This document shows, piece by piece, positions 36,331 to 46,683 of a stretch of 64,000 nucleotides of DNA. Position numbers and translations under genes: made by a program. This DNA is from Sacculina carcini (taxonomy: Eukaryota; Arthropoda; Thecostraca; Sacculinidae). The stretch is from the NCBI GenBank assembly GCA_916048095.2, contig OU696577.1, forward strand, positions 1,356,001 through 1,420,000, in the 5' to 3' direction. Positions within the stretch are counted from its first letter, which is position 1; the number at the start of each line of letters is the position of its first letter. The notes beneath the pieces are model-generated. The model had not been told where the DNA came from, made no database searches, and saw nothing but the letters and a program-made list of their open reading frames with translations.

Positions 36331-36512
36331 TGTTGCGGTGTTGAGTAGTTTCATGATCTGGCATCACTGTGTATTTCGCTGCATTTGCGCCGACATGGAT
36401 TGTTTTGGGATTGTGAAGTTGTAGTGTTGTTTTCTGGTATTATTAGAGTTTTCCCTACATGTCTGTCTGTCTGTCTGTCTGTTGTCTGGTGGTTTTGATT
36501 GAAAACACAACA
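36331..36512 (+). repeat. 5' LTR of Gypsy 1
   Basis: Starts TGTTGCGG and ends CACAACA. Contains a (gtct)n run near 36461-36484 that the 3' LTR lacks. Confidence 0.9.
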
Positions 36513-36710
36513 GAAATGGCGACGAGGATATTTTAAATATTTTTGAGTGAAATTCTGTATATTCTATATGGTTTAGTGGATCTGATGTTTTCTCATGGAT
36601 GAAACAGGGAAGTTTTTTGGTGAATGGTTGCGGGTATTTTTGAGTGAATGTTTGCCAACTATTTTTTACATTTTGTTCTATATCTTGCATAGAATAAAAT
36701 TCTTCCAAAA

Positions 36711-37775
36711 ATGGCAGAAGTTGCAGAATTGCTGAGGTTATTGCAGAAGCAGATGGAAAACCAGCAAAAACATATGCTTGAACACCAAGAACAGATGAGG
36801 TCATTGGTGCAGGCTTTCACTCAGTGCTCAAATGCAAGTACAAACGCAGCCACTCCATCTTTCACTGTCTTTGATTCAACTTCCGAACTTTGGGCAGATT
36901 ATTGGACCAGATTTTGTACTTTTTTGGCTGCTAACTCAGTTCCTGAAGATAGGCAAGCAAAGGTGTTCCTAACAAATCAGTCGCCTATAACATACAAACT
37001 CCTAGCAAATCTTGCTGCTCAGGAAAGTCCTCCAAAAGAGATAAACTCTTTATCCATTAAAGAGATCACTGATTACATGGCAGATCAATTTGATCCCAGG
37101 CGTTTTGTCATCAGGGAGCGCTACAAATTTTGGAGCGACAATAAGCGCAAGCCGGGAGAGACAGAACAGGAGTTGGCAGCCCGCATCCGTCAGGATGGAG
37201 CAACATGCAACTTTTCAGCAATTACAGATCCACAAGATGAAGCAATGCGGACCAGATTTATATGCTCTATCGGAAATGAGGCAGTTCTGAAGTCTTTCTT
37301 CAAGATGAAGGACGAGGGGTTAACGTTTGCTAAGGCAATTCAGGCCGCAGCTGAAGTCGAGGAGGCAGCGCAAGTCGCTAAAGAGACGGTATATGGTAGC
37401 GCTAAGCCAGTCAATGCGGTGAATGAGAAGAAGCCAAGCAAGCAACGTTCAAGATCAGCAGATTCACGTACCAGCACTAGTGTCACTGTGCAGTGCTACA
37501 GGTGCGGCAAGAATGGACATAAGGCTAATGTCTGTCGTCACATCAATGTGCAATGTAATTTTCGTAAAAAGAAGGGACATTTGGAGGTGTTCTGCCGAAA
37601 AAAGGAGAACTCGAGGGCTTCAGTGAAGAAAATCTCCAAAGAAGAGATTGTCAATCGTGTCTCAGTGGATAATGTGAGAGTTCCCAAGCTGGAAGTGGAT
37701 TGTCGAGATAGATGGTACGATGTGCACTATGGAATTGGACACGGGGGCTGGCGGAAATTTTCTAAGCCGAGATAA
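36711..37775 (+). pseudogene. gag of Gypsy 1
   Basis: It starts MAEVAELLRLLQKQMENQQK, a coiled-coil-like start, followed by a capsid-type region (WADYWTRFCTFL). Near residue 262 a zinc knuckle C-x2-C-x4-H-x4-C is intact (CYRCGKNGHKANVC). The second knuckle has lost one cysteine (CNFRKKKGHLEVFC). Around 37715 the frame shifts: the protease that should follow reads in another frame. Confidence 0.9.
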
Positions 37776-38526
37776 CTGGATGAAACTCGGAAAACCATCC
37801 TTACAACCAGTTCAGGCTCGTTATGAGTCGGCTTCAAAATATGAGATGTCAATTCTGGGCCGTTTTGTTAGCCAAGTGAGGACGGAAGCTGGTATTGTAT
37901 GTCAAATTTTATTGTGTCGGATGTCAGTGGACTGAACCTGTTGGGCAGAGATGCTATCGCAGCAATGAAGATCTCGGTGGATGAAGTGGTGCACCATCTC
38001 AGTCAGAGACCTGACACCGATCTTTCTGTCTACAAAGTGGATGAAAACGCGGCACTGAAATCCATTCAGAAAGCCTGTCATGACTCATGTGCTGAATACA
38101 AGGAACTGTTCAGTAACGAACTTGGTTGCCTGAAGGATGTAGAATTGGAGATACAATTCAAAACCGATTCCGAACCAATCTTTCGCAAGCCCAGAACGGT
38201 TCCATTTGCCATGCAAGACGATTTGTTCCATGCTTACGAAGCTGGTATCAAGAAGGGCATATGGAAACCCATTCAGTTCAATGACTATGGTACCCCAGTA
38301 GTACCCATCAGAAAGCAGGGAAATGCCGAGTCATCAATCAGGGTATTTGACGACTATTCCGCCACGGTATATCCGCAGTTGGAACCCCACAGGCATCCAT
38401 TACCAACTGCAGAAGAGCTGATGAGTAAGCTTCACGGAAGTTTCGGCTTTTCAAAGATCGACTTGGCGGACGCGTATCACCAGATACGATTGGGACCGGT
38501 TAGCCAGAGGCGATTAGCGCTAAGTA

Positions 38527-38867
38527 GCGCTTCTGTGGACTCCGTGGTGTAGTTGTTAGCACACCCGCCTCACAAGCGGGAGGTCCGTGGTTCAAATCCC
38601 GGCGGAGCAGAATTTCATTGGGCGAATTCTACAATCCCATAGCCCCTGTCCACCCAGCAGAAAATGATGGTACCAAATATCAGTCATGAGTTGTGCCATG
38701 CATTCTGGGGAGGTGGCCTCTCTAATACGTCTTACGTCCTTGTGGCGCCATAGCGTGGAGAGGGTCGGTTCTGCGGTGGCAGCGAGCTGCACGGGGCACA
38801 CCTGTGTGTTCATAAGCTTCGGCTTCTTCCCGTGTAGCAGCTGCCACTTAGGCATTTAACCTTTATT
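38527..38867 (+). mobile_element. SINE with tRNA-Val head, inside Gypsy 1 pol
   Basis: 341 bp flanked by a 6-bp duplication, taagta (38521-38526 and 38868-38873). Removing the insert and one repeat restores the RT reading ...RLALSTHKGVLLQKR in frame, which proves insertion. The head is tRNA-Val-like; the body is unrelated to the SINE at 39540. Confidence 0.8.
38539..38609 (+). tRNA. tRNA-Val(CAC)-like sequence (SINE head)
   Basis: Anticodon arm CCCGC-ctCACaa-GCGGG with anticodon CAC; A box TGGTGTAGTTG and B box GGTTCAAATCC. The acceptor stem pairs at six of seven positions. The T stem has two mismatches. Its position as the head of an inserted SINE argues for a tRNA-derived promoter rather than a working tRNA gene. 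Confidence 0.5.
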
Positions 38868-39539
38868 TAAGTACACACAAGGGAGTACTGCTTCAGAAGC
38901 GACTACCTTTCAGTATCACATCCGCGCCCGGGTATTTTCAGCGCATTATGGAACAAATTACTTCAGACCTGCCTGGGGTAGTTGTCTTTCTCGACGACCT
39001 TCTGGTGAGTGGTGCAGACGAAGTCAGCCATTTGAGGAATCTGCGAGGTCTGCTACAGCGACTCCACGAGAGCGGTTTGAGATGTCGTCTGAGTAAATGT
39101 CGATTCGCGGAATCCAGCGTGGAATACTTGGGCCACGTGTTGTCGATGAATGGCGTATCGAAAAGCTCAAAGGTGGATGATTTGATCAAACTACCGTGTC
39201 CGACAGACGTACCAAGTCTGAAGTCTTTTCTTGGCTCCGTGACATTTTACGGGAAGTTTCTGAAAAATGTGTCGACTGTTGCCGAACCGCTATACAGCCT
39301 TTACAAAGCCGGAGTTTCCTGGTCTTGGAGTCAAAGCCAAGAGAAAGCGTTCGACCAACTGAAGAAAATGATAGCCGAAGATGATTTACTGGCACGTTTC
39401 GATTCAAAGATACCCATCGGGATAGCATGTGACGCTTCGAGTGTTTGAATTGGCGCAGTGCTTTTCCACCGATTTCATGACGGCAGTGAGCGTCCAATAG
39501 CCAACGCGTCGAAGACCCTTACGGATTGCCAGAAGAGGT

Positions 39540-39844
39540 CCGCCTCGTAGCCGAGTGGCTAAGACGCACGCTATGTGCACGAGAGGTCCAGGGTTCGATT
39601 CCCTGGCGAGGTGAAACGGATGGGTTCGTTTCTTAAAGTGATAGCCCAATTGCCGCAAGGCGGGTTTCGTGTGCGCGCAGCCGTACAGTTTTCTGTGCTG
39701 GCCGCGACTGCGATAACCTGTGTGGCGGCCGGACCTGCGGTGTGCCAGCCGGGGCCGTGAGGCTTTGCCCCCGCAAAAGTACACGCGAACACAGCCTTCT
39801 CTACTGCTGTGTTCAAATGCGTAATTATATATTAATATATTATA
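39540..39844 (+). mobile_element. tRNA-derived SINE, full-length head
   Basis: Same family as 21821-22106 but with a complete head: stem GCCTCGT pairing with GCGAGGT, A box TAGCCGAGTGG, B box GGTTCGATTCC. It has an AT-rich tail. It interrupts the RNase H region between QKR and YSQVHREALA. No clear target duplication is seen. Confidence 0.85.
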
Positions 39845-41496
39845 TACAGCCAAGTACATCGGGAAGCTTTGGCAATTATTTTTGGTATTCGCAAGTCTTC
39901 ACAGTACTTGTATGGTCGGGAGTTCGTGTTAGTAACGGACCACAAGCCGTTGCTGGCACTGTTTTCACCGACGAAAGGTACTCCAGTTATGGCAGCAAAT
40001 CGTTTGGCACGCTGGGCTCTGGAACTAGGCCAGCACCGGTACGATTGAATACCGGAGGACTGCAGATCACGGGAATGCTGACGTTTTGAGCCGACTACCC
40101 AGTGATCAAGACACCGTTTTCGATAAAGAAGAAGACGGGAAGGATGTTGATACGGTCTATGCGGTGAATCTGATCAATGGTCAGGTAAGGGAAGCCAACG
40201 CATTGTCCATTCAAGCGGAATCTGCCAAGGACAAGGTGATAGCGACTGTCATGCGTTTCAGTCGCGAAGGATGGCCAAGGGATAAGACCGAAGATAGCGA
40301 CATCGAAGTTTTCCGAGGGTCAGCTACTTCGTTGTCGACATCATCCGGATGTTTACTTTATGGCTCCCGGGTAGTAATACCTGCTGTCTTACGTCCACAT
40401 GTTCTATACTTCATGTACAATACTTCATTCGGGACATATGGGCATGGTGCGGATGAAACAACTCGCCCGAACAGCAGTATACTGGCCTCATATTCATTCC
40501 GATATTGAGAGCACATGTCGGAAATGTTAATCTTGTGCGGAACAGCAGAATCGTCCGTCGAAGGCGGCGATCCAACCGCGGATGATGCCGGAAAAGGTCT
40601 GGAGTCGAGTACACGTGGACCATGCGATAAATGTTTTGGGCACAAATTGGTTGGTTATGACAGATGCGCTGTCGAAACATCCTTGTATACATGCTACACC
40701 AACGATTACAACGAAGGATACCATTGACCTTCTGGAAGAAGAGTTTTCCCATTTCGGACATCCGCACGCGATAGTTACCGACAACGGACCTTCATTCACC
40801 AGCGGAGAGTTCAAGGCATGGTGCGCGGAGAGAGGGATAGTACACCTCACTGGTGCACCGTACCATCCCGCCACTAATGGAGCGGCAGAAAGGCTTATAC
40901 AGACTTTTAAGCAGTCTATGAAGATGTCACAGCTGCCAGTGAAGAAGGCTCAGTCTACATTTCTCATGCATTATCGTACAACTCCAACATCTTGCGGGTT
41001 TTCACCAAGTGAACTCCTAAACGGTCGTCAATTGCGTACCAAGCTGGATACTTTCCTGCCATCACCTGTTCATGTGACTCAGAGCAAGCAGGCGAAGGAG
41101 GCAACAAAGGCGCAGTCTCGTGAGGACGTTGCGAAGGTGGCTCACTCGTATGATGAAGGTGATGTTGTCTATGCTTTGTACTGCGGACCTCAGCGTGAGC
41201 GCGACCCCCGTTGGGTCCCAGCCGTCGTACTGAAGCGTTTGGGTACTCGGAGTCTGAATGTGAGAGTGGTGCCACGGGGTCCAGTATGGCGCCGCCATGT
41301 AGAGCAGCTGCGCCCGAGGTACGGAGCGGAGTTGGATGACGACCCGGGAGAGGCACCCTGTCAATCTCAAAAAGATGTGCAGGAACCAAAAATGACGAGG
41401 AAGAGAGTTCGATTTGCGCCGACATCTGAGTTCGGACCAGGAAATCCTCGGCGTTCTAAACGGACTCCCAAGCGTAAGCACTGTGCGTACTGTTGA
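39845..41496 (+). pseudogene. RNase H end and integrase of Gypsy 1
   Basis: RNase H continues with REALAIIFGI, VTDHKPLLALF and HGNADVLS. The integrase zinc region (QLARTAVYWPHIHSD then CRKC) is in a shifted frame with a TAA. The core (40582-41496) has all three catalytic acids in context: VHVDHA, VTDNGPSF and NGAAERLIQTF. The C-terminal DVVYALYCGP...RWVPAVVLKR part is open to the stop at 41496. This is the best-preserved part of the element. Confidence 0.9.
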
Positions 41497-41541
41497 TGTT
41501 TTGTTGAGCTTCACCTAATGTTTTCATATTTCGCGGGGAGG

Positions 41542-41703
41542 TGTTGCGGTGTTGAGTAGTCTTATGATCTGGCATCACTGTGTATTTCGCGACATTTGCG
41601 CCGACATGGATTGTTTTGGGATTGTGAAGTTGTAGTGTTGTTTTCTGGTATTAATAGAGTTTTCAATACATGTTGTCTGGTGGTTTTGATTAAAAACACA
41701 ACA
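41542..41703 (+). repeat. 3' LTR of Gypsy 1
   Basis: TGTTGCGG to CACAACA, preceded by the purine tract gcggggagg. Confidence 0.9.
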
Positions 41704-41708
41704 GGTAG

Positions 41709-42600
41709 TATGTTTTATCAAAATAATTGATTAATTTCCATATCTATACCAGTTTAAATAAATGCCTATATTTGCCTATTTTGCCAGTTTTATAGCGCCT
41801 TTTTGCCTGCCTATTTTGCCAGTTTTAAGTGCCTGACAAGGACTGCTAAATACAGGACGTGTACGGCCCGATGTCTAACAGATGTACATATTCCACTAAA
41901 TGGTCTGTCTTTGGTGATGTAAATGGTGTAATAGGTCTGTCGGTAATGTCAGCGAGTCACATTTCATTTTATTTCAACAACCACAACAACAACATATATA
42001 TTAATATATAGCCCACCTATTTATACACAGACGCGAAATAAAACACAAGTGACATAAACATCACAGTAAGCAGGAAGTAGGCCCAAATAGGAGATTTGTA
42101 ACAAGTTTGCTATCATATTGCTATTTGTAGTCAAGTGTGTTTTGGCCTCGCTGATACATTTAGTGGAATGTGTACATCTGTTCGTTTCTCATGTAGTTTC
42201 TCATTTGTCTAATTACAATTTATTTTGTTTGCATTTAATTAATAGTATTTAATACTTTATTCAGTACTCTGATAGTATTTGTACTGATTTTTACAACATA
42301 AGGATTTTCCATTTATTTCATTATAAATCATTTGACGATTTTTTTTTATATAAAACATGTATGATTTCAAATAATAACAAACTAGAGCACAAAGTAATTG
42401 AATGGGTAATATAATATGTGTATGATATATTTTAATGATTAATAGATTAGTATATAAAAGCTGCTCAATAGCCCAATAGACTAAATTATATAAGGGTGTA
42501 GAATACGTTGAACGTTCACCTATACATAAAATTATTCAGGGTCAAAAGCAACAAAATTCAGGGTCATTTGTTTTAGCACGCGTATTAAATATTTTTAATA
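41709..42600. other. RU2 sequence without a gene
   Basis: Continues the RU2 sequence seen at 29925-30850, including the TGCCTATTTTGCC repeats (41760-41840). No exon candidate found until 42624. Confidence 0.6.
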
Positions 42601-42623
42601 TTCTAGCGATATTGCTTGCTTAC

Positions 42624-42659
42624 TGTGATGGTTCGGTGCATACGGAGGAGGATAAACGC
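42624..42659 (-). CDS. candidate exon beta5 (36 nt)
   Basis: Acceptor ttgttaccag, donor gtaagc. Phase 1-1, reading GVYPPPYAPNHH with a PPPY motif. Confidence 0.55.
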
Positions 42660-43160
42660 CTGGTAACAACATTTGTAGTGTCAGTGTTAGACATGCAGTA
42701 CAATAAGAAATGATTCAGCTTTGTCTTTCCTGCCTAACACGATCAGCTTCGTAAGATCTCCCATGATAAATACAAAATTATGAAATACTTGATATTAATA
42801 TTGTTATTGTTATAGCTACCATTACCATTAATGTTGTTATTGTTAATAGTATTATTGATTACAGGCAAATCCAGTAGCATGGGAAGAGTGCAAGTACTAT
42901 TACCACCCTACGGTGGTCTCATGTACTGGAAGTGACCAAAGAATGAAAAAATAAGATTCGAAAGCTACAGAATTCTAGAGAAAAGGACAGTTCGAAAGAG
43001 AATAGTAAAATTAAACAATAAGCGACCAATCCAATAAGTCTCCATAATTTCACTCCGCCCACACTCCTCAATGAATAACAAAAACCAACAATAAATAAGA
43101 ATAAATAATAAAAATAGGTAATCATATAAATGATAATAGTAAAAATAAGTAAATAATAAG

Positions 43161-43409
43161 TGTGCGAGTGCTAAGCTGTAGTAGCCAATCCTGCCAAGAG
43201 ATGGCGCCCGCAGTCTATTCCATGCGTTGGCGTCGCCATGGGAACGGATGATGAATCAGTGTGCGCACAGCAGTGGCCTTGAGTGCAGTGACGTTATTAC
43301 GGTTCGAGTGAGAGGTGTGTGTATTGTGTCGCAGGTGTTCATGTGTTATCGTGTTAATGTATTTTTGTATAGTCAAGTGTTCTCGTCAATAAAGATCCAG
43401 ACCAAAACA
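43161..43409 (+). repeat. 5' LTR of Gypsy 2
   Basis: TGTGCGAG to CAAAACA. An AATAAAG polyadenylation-like signal lies near its end (43389). Its last base is the A of the gag ATG. Confidence 0.9.
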
Positions 43410-46161
43410 TGGCGCAGCCTACATCAGCCGAAACCAGTGCGCAGCCTACATCAGAGCTGAACGAAGCGGTCAATCGATTCGCGTGGAGTGGGAAAATTGT
43501 TCCTCCAACAAAACTGGACTTATCTGTCGATCGAAGGGAGTCATTCAGCATATGGCGAGAACGCTGGAACGATTACGTTCTGCTTTCAGGACTCAGAAGC
43601 CAAAGTCGTGCAATTCAAATGGCGGTCTTACGGTCGTGTCTAAGCGACGAATCTCTGCGAATTGTCAAAAGTCTCGACATTCCAGAGGCCGACCGGGACA
43701 AAATCGACACAATTCTGCAACACCTGGACATCTACGCCAAAGGGCAAGTAAATGAGGTGATCGAGAGGAAAAATTTTAACTCTCGAAAACAAAACGCCGG
43801 TGAAACTTTTGATGATTTTCTCATTAGCCTGCGAGAACTGAGTACCTCGTGCAACTTCTGTGACACCTGCAAGGACAGCCTCGTTCGAGATAGAATCGTC
43901 ATGGGCATACAAGACTCGTGCACGATCAAGAAGCTGTGCAGCGTCAATAATTTGAAGCTGTCTATGGCTGTGGACATCTGTCGCGCAGAAGAAGCTGCCT
44001 GTCGTGACACCGAACGTATAGAGACCGACAGAGTCAACCGCGTATACGGCGTCGGAGGACACCGACCCAGACATCAAAGGTCTGGAACCACCTCAGAGCA
44101 ACGTGAGTGCAGCCGCTGTGGGAGGCAACACACGCCTGAAAACAAATGTCCGGCACGTGATCAAGAATGCAGACGATGTGGGAAACTTGGACACTTCGCC
44201 AAGAAATGTCGCACTGCGATGGGGAAAAACAGTGACAATAGACGGAGAAACAAGTCGCCAGACGACAAACCCGTGCCAGCTGCGATAGTGTCGAGCGTCA
44301 CGTCGCTCAGAGCACCACGTGTGGACGTCGTAGTTGACGGGTGTATCACCGTTTCGGCTCTTCCAGACACTGGAGCAGACATAACTGTCGCCGGTCTGGA
44401 CGTGCTCAACAAATTCGAGGACGAGAACAATCTGCGGCCAAGCACCGATCAGCCAGTGTCAGCTGACGGATTCCGCATGGAGCCAGTTGGAGTCTGCCCG
44501 ACTACAATCGCCATCGGCGGGACAGAAGTGAGTGTGGACATCCACGTCATCAAAGGAGTGACTGGGTTGCTGCTCTCTTGGCACGTTTGTCGGGCTTTGA
44601 AACTGATTCCGAGCGATTGTCCTTCGCAAATGCAGACGCCGGTCGTAAGAAGCGTCACCGAGCGCAAATCCCAACGGGAATCGCCATCGTCAGTGGACAA
44701 CCTATTCGACGAAATTCCAGACGTCTTCAGTGAGAATCTTCTGTCACGTTTCCCGACATCATCACTACAAGAGTCTGAAGACACCGAGGAAGAGACGACC
44801 ATCGTGGCATGTGTAGCCGCTGAACCTGACATGTCAGACACCAACTTGCAGCAGGTTGGGAGTGCAAGTTCTTCCGACTCGGAAATGCAGATACATCGAA
44901 AAGTCATCTTGGATGGTTTTCCGGATCGCAAAGGCGATATGGACCCCATGATCCAGCCATATTGGACTGTGCGTGAACGCCTATCAGTGGAGGATGATCT
45001 TGTCTTCTACGGTCGACGACTTGTGATTCCGAAGGCGTTACGACGGGGAATCCTGAACGAGCTACACGCAAGTCATGCGGGTAAAGAGAAGACGAAACAG
45101 AGAGCTAGCCAGGTTGTGTATTGGCCAGGAGTGGACAATGACATCGACAACATGACGAAGCAATGCACGACATGCCAAAAGTACTTACCATCGCAAGCCG
45201 CCGAGACTATCAGACATCACAAACAAGCCTCTCGACCTTTTGAGTTCGTTTCCATCGACTTCTGCGAGTATGGAGGGCACAAATTCGTTGTGTTGGTCGA
45301 CCACCTCTCTGGATGGCAGTTTGTTAATGACCTGGGCTCATCTTCAGTGACGGGGAAGCTGCTCGACACATTACGGACCGTGTTCTGCATGGTGGGTGTG
45401 CCGGTAACCATATACTCCGATGGAGGCCCCAGTTCACGTCAGGAGAGTTCGTCCGATTCGCTGAACGTTGGAAATTCGAACACGTGCGTTCCTCACCACA
45501 CTATCCGCAATCCAATGGGAGGGCGGAGGCAGCGATCAAGACGGCGAAAGCACTCATCAAAAAGTGCTGGAAGGCGGAAAGAGGAGGATTTGATCCTGAT
45601 GAATGGTCAAAGGGAATTCTCCAACAAAGAAACACTCCAGGACCGGACGGAAGATCTCCAGCCGAGATACTCTATGGACGACCAGTGCGGGACATGATTC
45701 CTGCACATAGACGCCAGTTCTCTGCGGAATGGCAGAAATCGAGCGAGGAAGCTGAGTATACAAGGCGCGAACAACAGACAAACGTGGACGAGAGGTACGA
45801 CGGACTTGCCAAAGACCTGCCAGACCTGAGCCCGGGAAATCATGTGACGGTGCAGTGTCATATCACAAAGGAATGGAGCAGGTACGGTGTGGTCGTCGAA
45901 AGCCTGGCGCACAGGCGCTACCTCATCAAGTTGTCGAGCGGACGTGTGGTCTCTCGAAACCGACGACACATTCGTCGCCGGTACGGTCATGTGCTGAGAC
46001 GAGATCCGGAGCATCCGACGCTCCAGTCGACCGACGAGGCGCCGAGTCCAGAACCGTGTTCAACGCATCCACAACTGCGGAGGTCTACCAGAGAACGAAG
46101 ACGTCCTCAAAGACTCATCGAAGTGATGCGGACGTCTAGGGGGGCGTGTGCGAGTGCTTAG
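43409..46161 (+). pseudogene. gag-protease-integrase of Gypsy 2, RT/RNase H deleted
   Basis: Frame one runs from ATG 43409 to 45697. It starts MAQPTSAETSAQ; a gag domain is followed by zinc knuckles near residues 232-265 (CSRCGRQHTPENKC; CRRCGKLGHFAKKC). The protease site LPDTGAD is near residue 316. After FDEIPDVFSENL, where RT should begin, the sequence jumps to LSRFPTSS, the end of the usual RNase H-integrase linker. Integrase follows: HASHAGKEKTKQRASQVVYWPG with CTTCQK, SIDFCEYGG and YSDGG. One missing C in the run at 45427-45430 shifts the frame. The rest (NGRAEAAIKTAKALI with the glutamate, and the C-terminus) continues in frame to 46161. Otherwise well preserved. Confidence 0.9.
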
Positions 46162-46395
46162 CTTTAGTAGCCAATCCTGCCAAGAGATGGCGCCCGCAGT
46201 CTATTCCATGCGATGGCGTCGCCATGGGAACGGATGATGGAGCAGTATGCGCACAGCAGTGGCCTTGAGTGCAGTGACGTTATTACGGTTCGAGTGAGAG
46301 GTGTGTGTATTGTGTCGCAGGTGTTCATGTGTTATCGTGTTAATGTATTTTTGTATAGTCAAGTGTTCTCGTCAATAAAGATCCAGACCAAAACA
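46147..46395 (+). repeat. 3' LTR of Gypsy 2
   Basis: Matches the 5' LTR except at six sites (about 97.6% by eye count). Confidence 0.9.
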
Positions 46396-46626
46396 ATAAG
46401 TAATTATAATCTTCATTTTGCAGTTTGAAAACGAACAGATGATAAACATTCATCGTTAATGCACACTTGCTATCTTCTACGAGAAAACTCAATTGCTCAA
46501 AGTAGTCGGCTACAACAACCCCATCAACAAATAATTAATTATAACGAACTTTTATACGTTTTATATACCAATAACACAATCATTTAAACTGAAAATACGT
46601 AATTATAATCCACATTAATTGCTTAC

Positions 46627-46683
46627 CGCGATCACGTTCTGTGTTCAGAGGAGTTGAACCATTATGAAGCTGCCCAACATCAA
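46627..46683 (-). CDS. candidate exon alpha5 (57 nt)
   Basis: Donor gtaagc; acceptor gattattttaag, with AG kept but the usual C before it replaced by A. Phase 1-1, reading (V)DVGQLHNGSTPLNTERDR. The PPPY core has become TPLN. It could be a weak or dead exon. Confidence 0.4.

Larger units (their letters stand above)
37720..39535 (+). pseudogene. protease and reverse transcriptase of Gypsy 1
   Basis: The protease active site LDTGAGG is near 37735. A frameshift near 37900 precedes GLNLLGRDAI. The reverse transcriptase starts with FRKPRTVPFAM and FSKIDLADAYHQI (motif A). It is interrupted by a SINE at 38527-38867, resumes as GVLLQKRLPF, and has VVVFLDDLLVSG (catalytic LDD) and VEYLGHVLS. RNase H begins IGIACDASSV, where a TGA interrupts, and goes on to the SINE at 39540. 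Inactive. Confidence 0.9.
36331..41703 (+). mobile_element. Gypsy LTR retrotransposon 1, decayed
   Basis: LTRs at 36331-36512 and 41542-41703, target duplication ggtag (36326-36330 and 41704-41708). The PBS region 'tggcgacgaggat' follows the 5' LTR, and a purine tract gcggggagg precedes the 3' LTR. Coding order gag, protease, RT, RNase H, integrase identifies Ty3/Gypsy. Two SINEs sit inside pol, and several frameshifts and stops are present. The LTRs differ at about 8 of 162 aligned sites plus a 20-bp (gtct)n expansion, so the insertion is fairly old. Confidence 0.95.
43161..46395 (+). mobile_element. Gypsy LTR retrotransposon 2, RT-less
   Basis: Two 249-bp LTRs (43161-43409, 46147-46395) differ at six sites. 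Target duplication ataag (43156-43160, 46396-46400). PBS tggcgcagcc directly follows the LTR; a purine tract aggggggcg precedes the 3' LTR. Coding content is gag, protease and integrase only: the reverse transcriptase and RNase H are missing through an in-frame deletion. It must have moved with help from a complete relative. Confidence 0.95.
27187..46683 (-). other. candidate micro-exon gene (RU2 exon array)
   Basis: Ten short minus-strand exon candidates occur in the order alpha5, beta5, alpha4, beta4, alpha3, beta3, alpha2, beta2, alpha1, gamma (46683 down to 27187). Nine are multiples of three and split codons in phase 1, so any subset would join in frame. Acceptors are conserved: gtgattattttcag for alpha, ttgttaccag for beta. 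Donors are mostly gtaag. The encoded pieces are rich in Pro, Gly, Tyr and His with repeated PPPY/PPSY, then an RGG-like piece. Intron copies are nearly identical while exons differ. No first exon, signal peptide or promoter is identified. A micro-exon type protein is inferred; it could also be a dead duplicate array, since beta3 has a broken frame. Confidence 0.5.

Noticed and set aside
38539-38609. A working tRNA-Val gene
   Set aside because: Mismatches in the T and acceptor stems and the SINE context (target duplication around the whole insert) argue for a SINE head.
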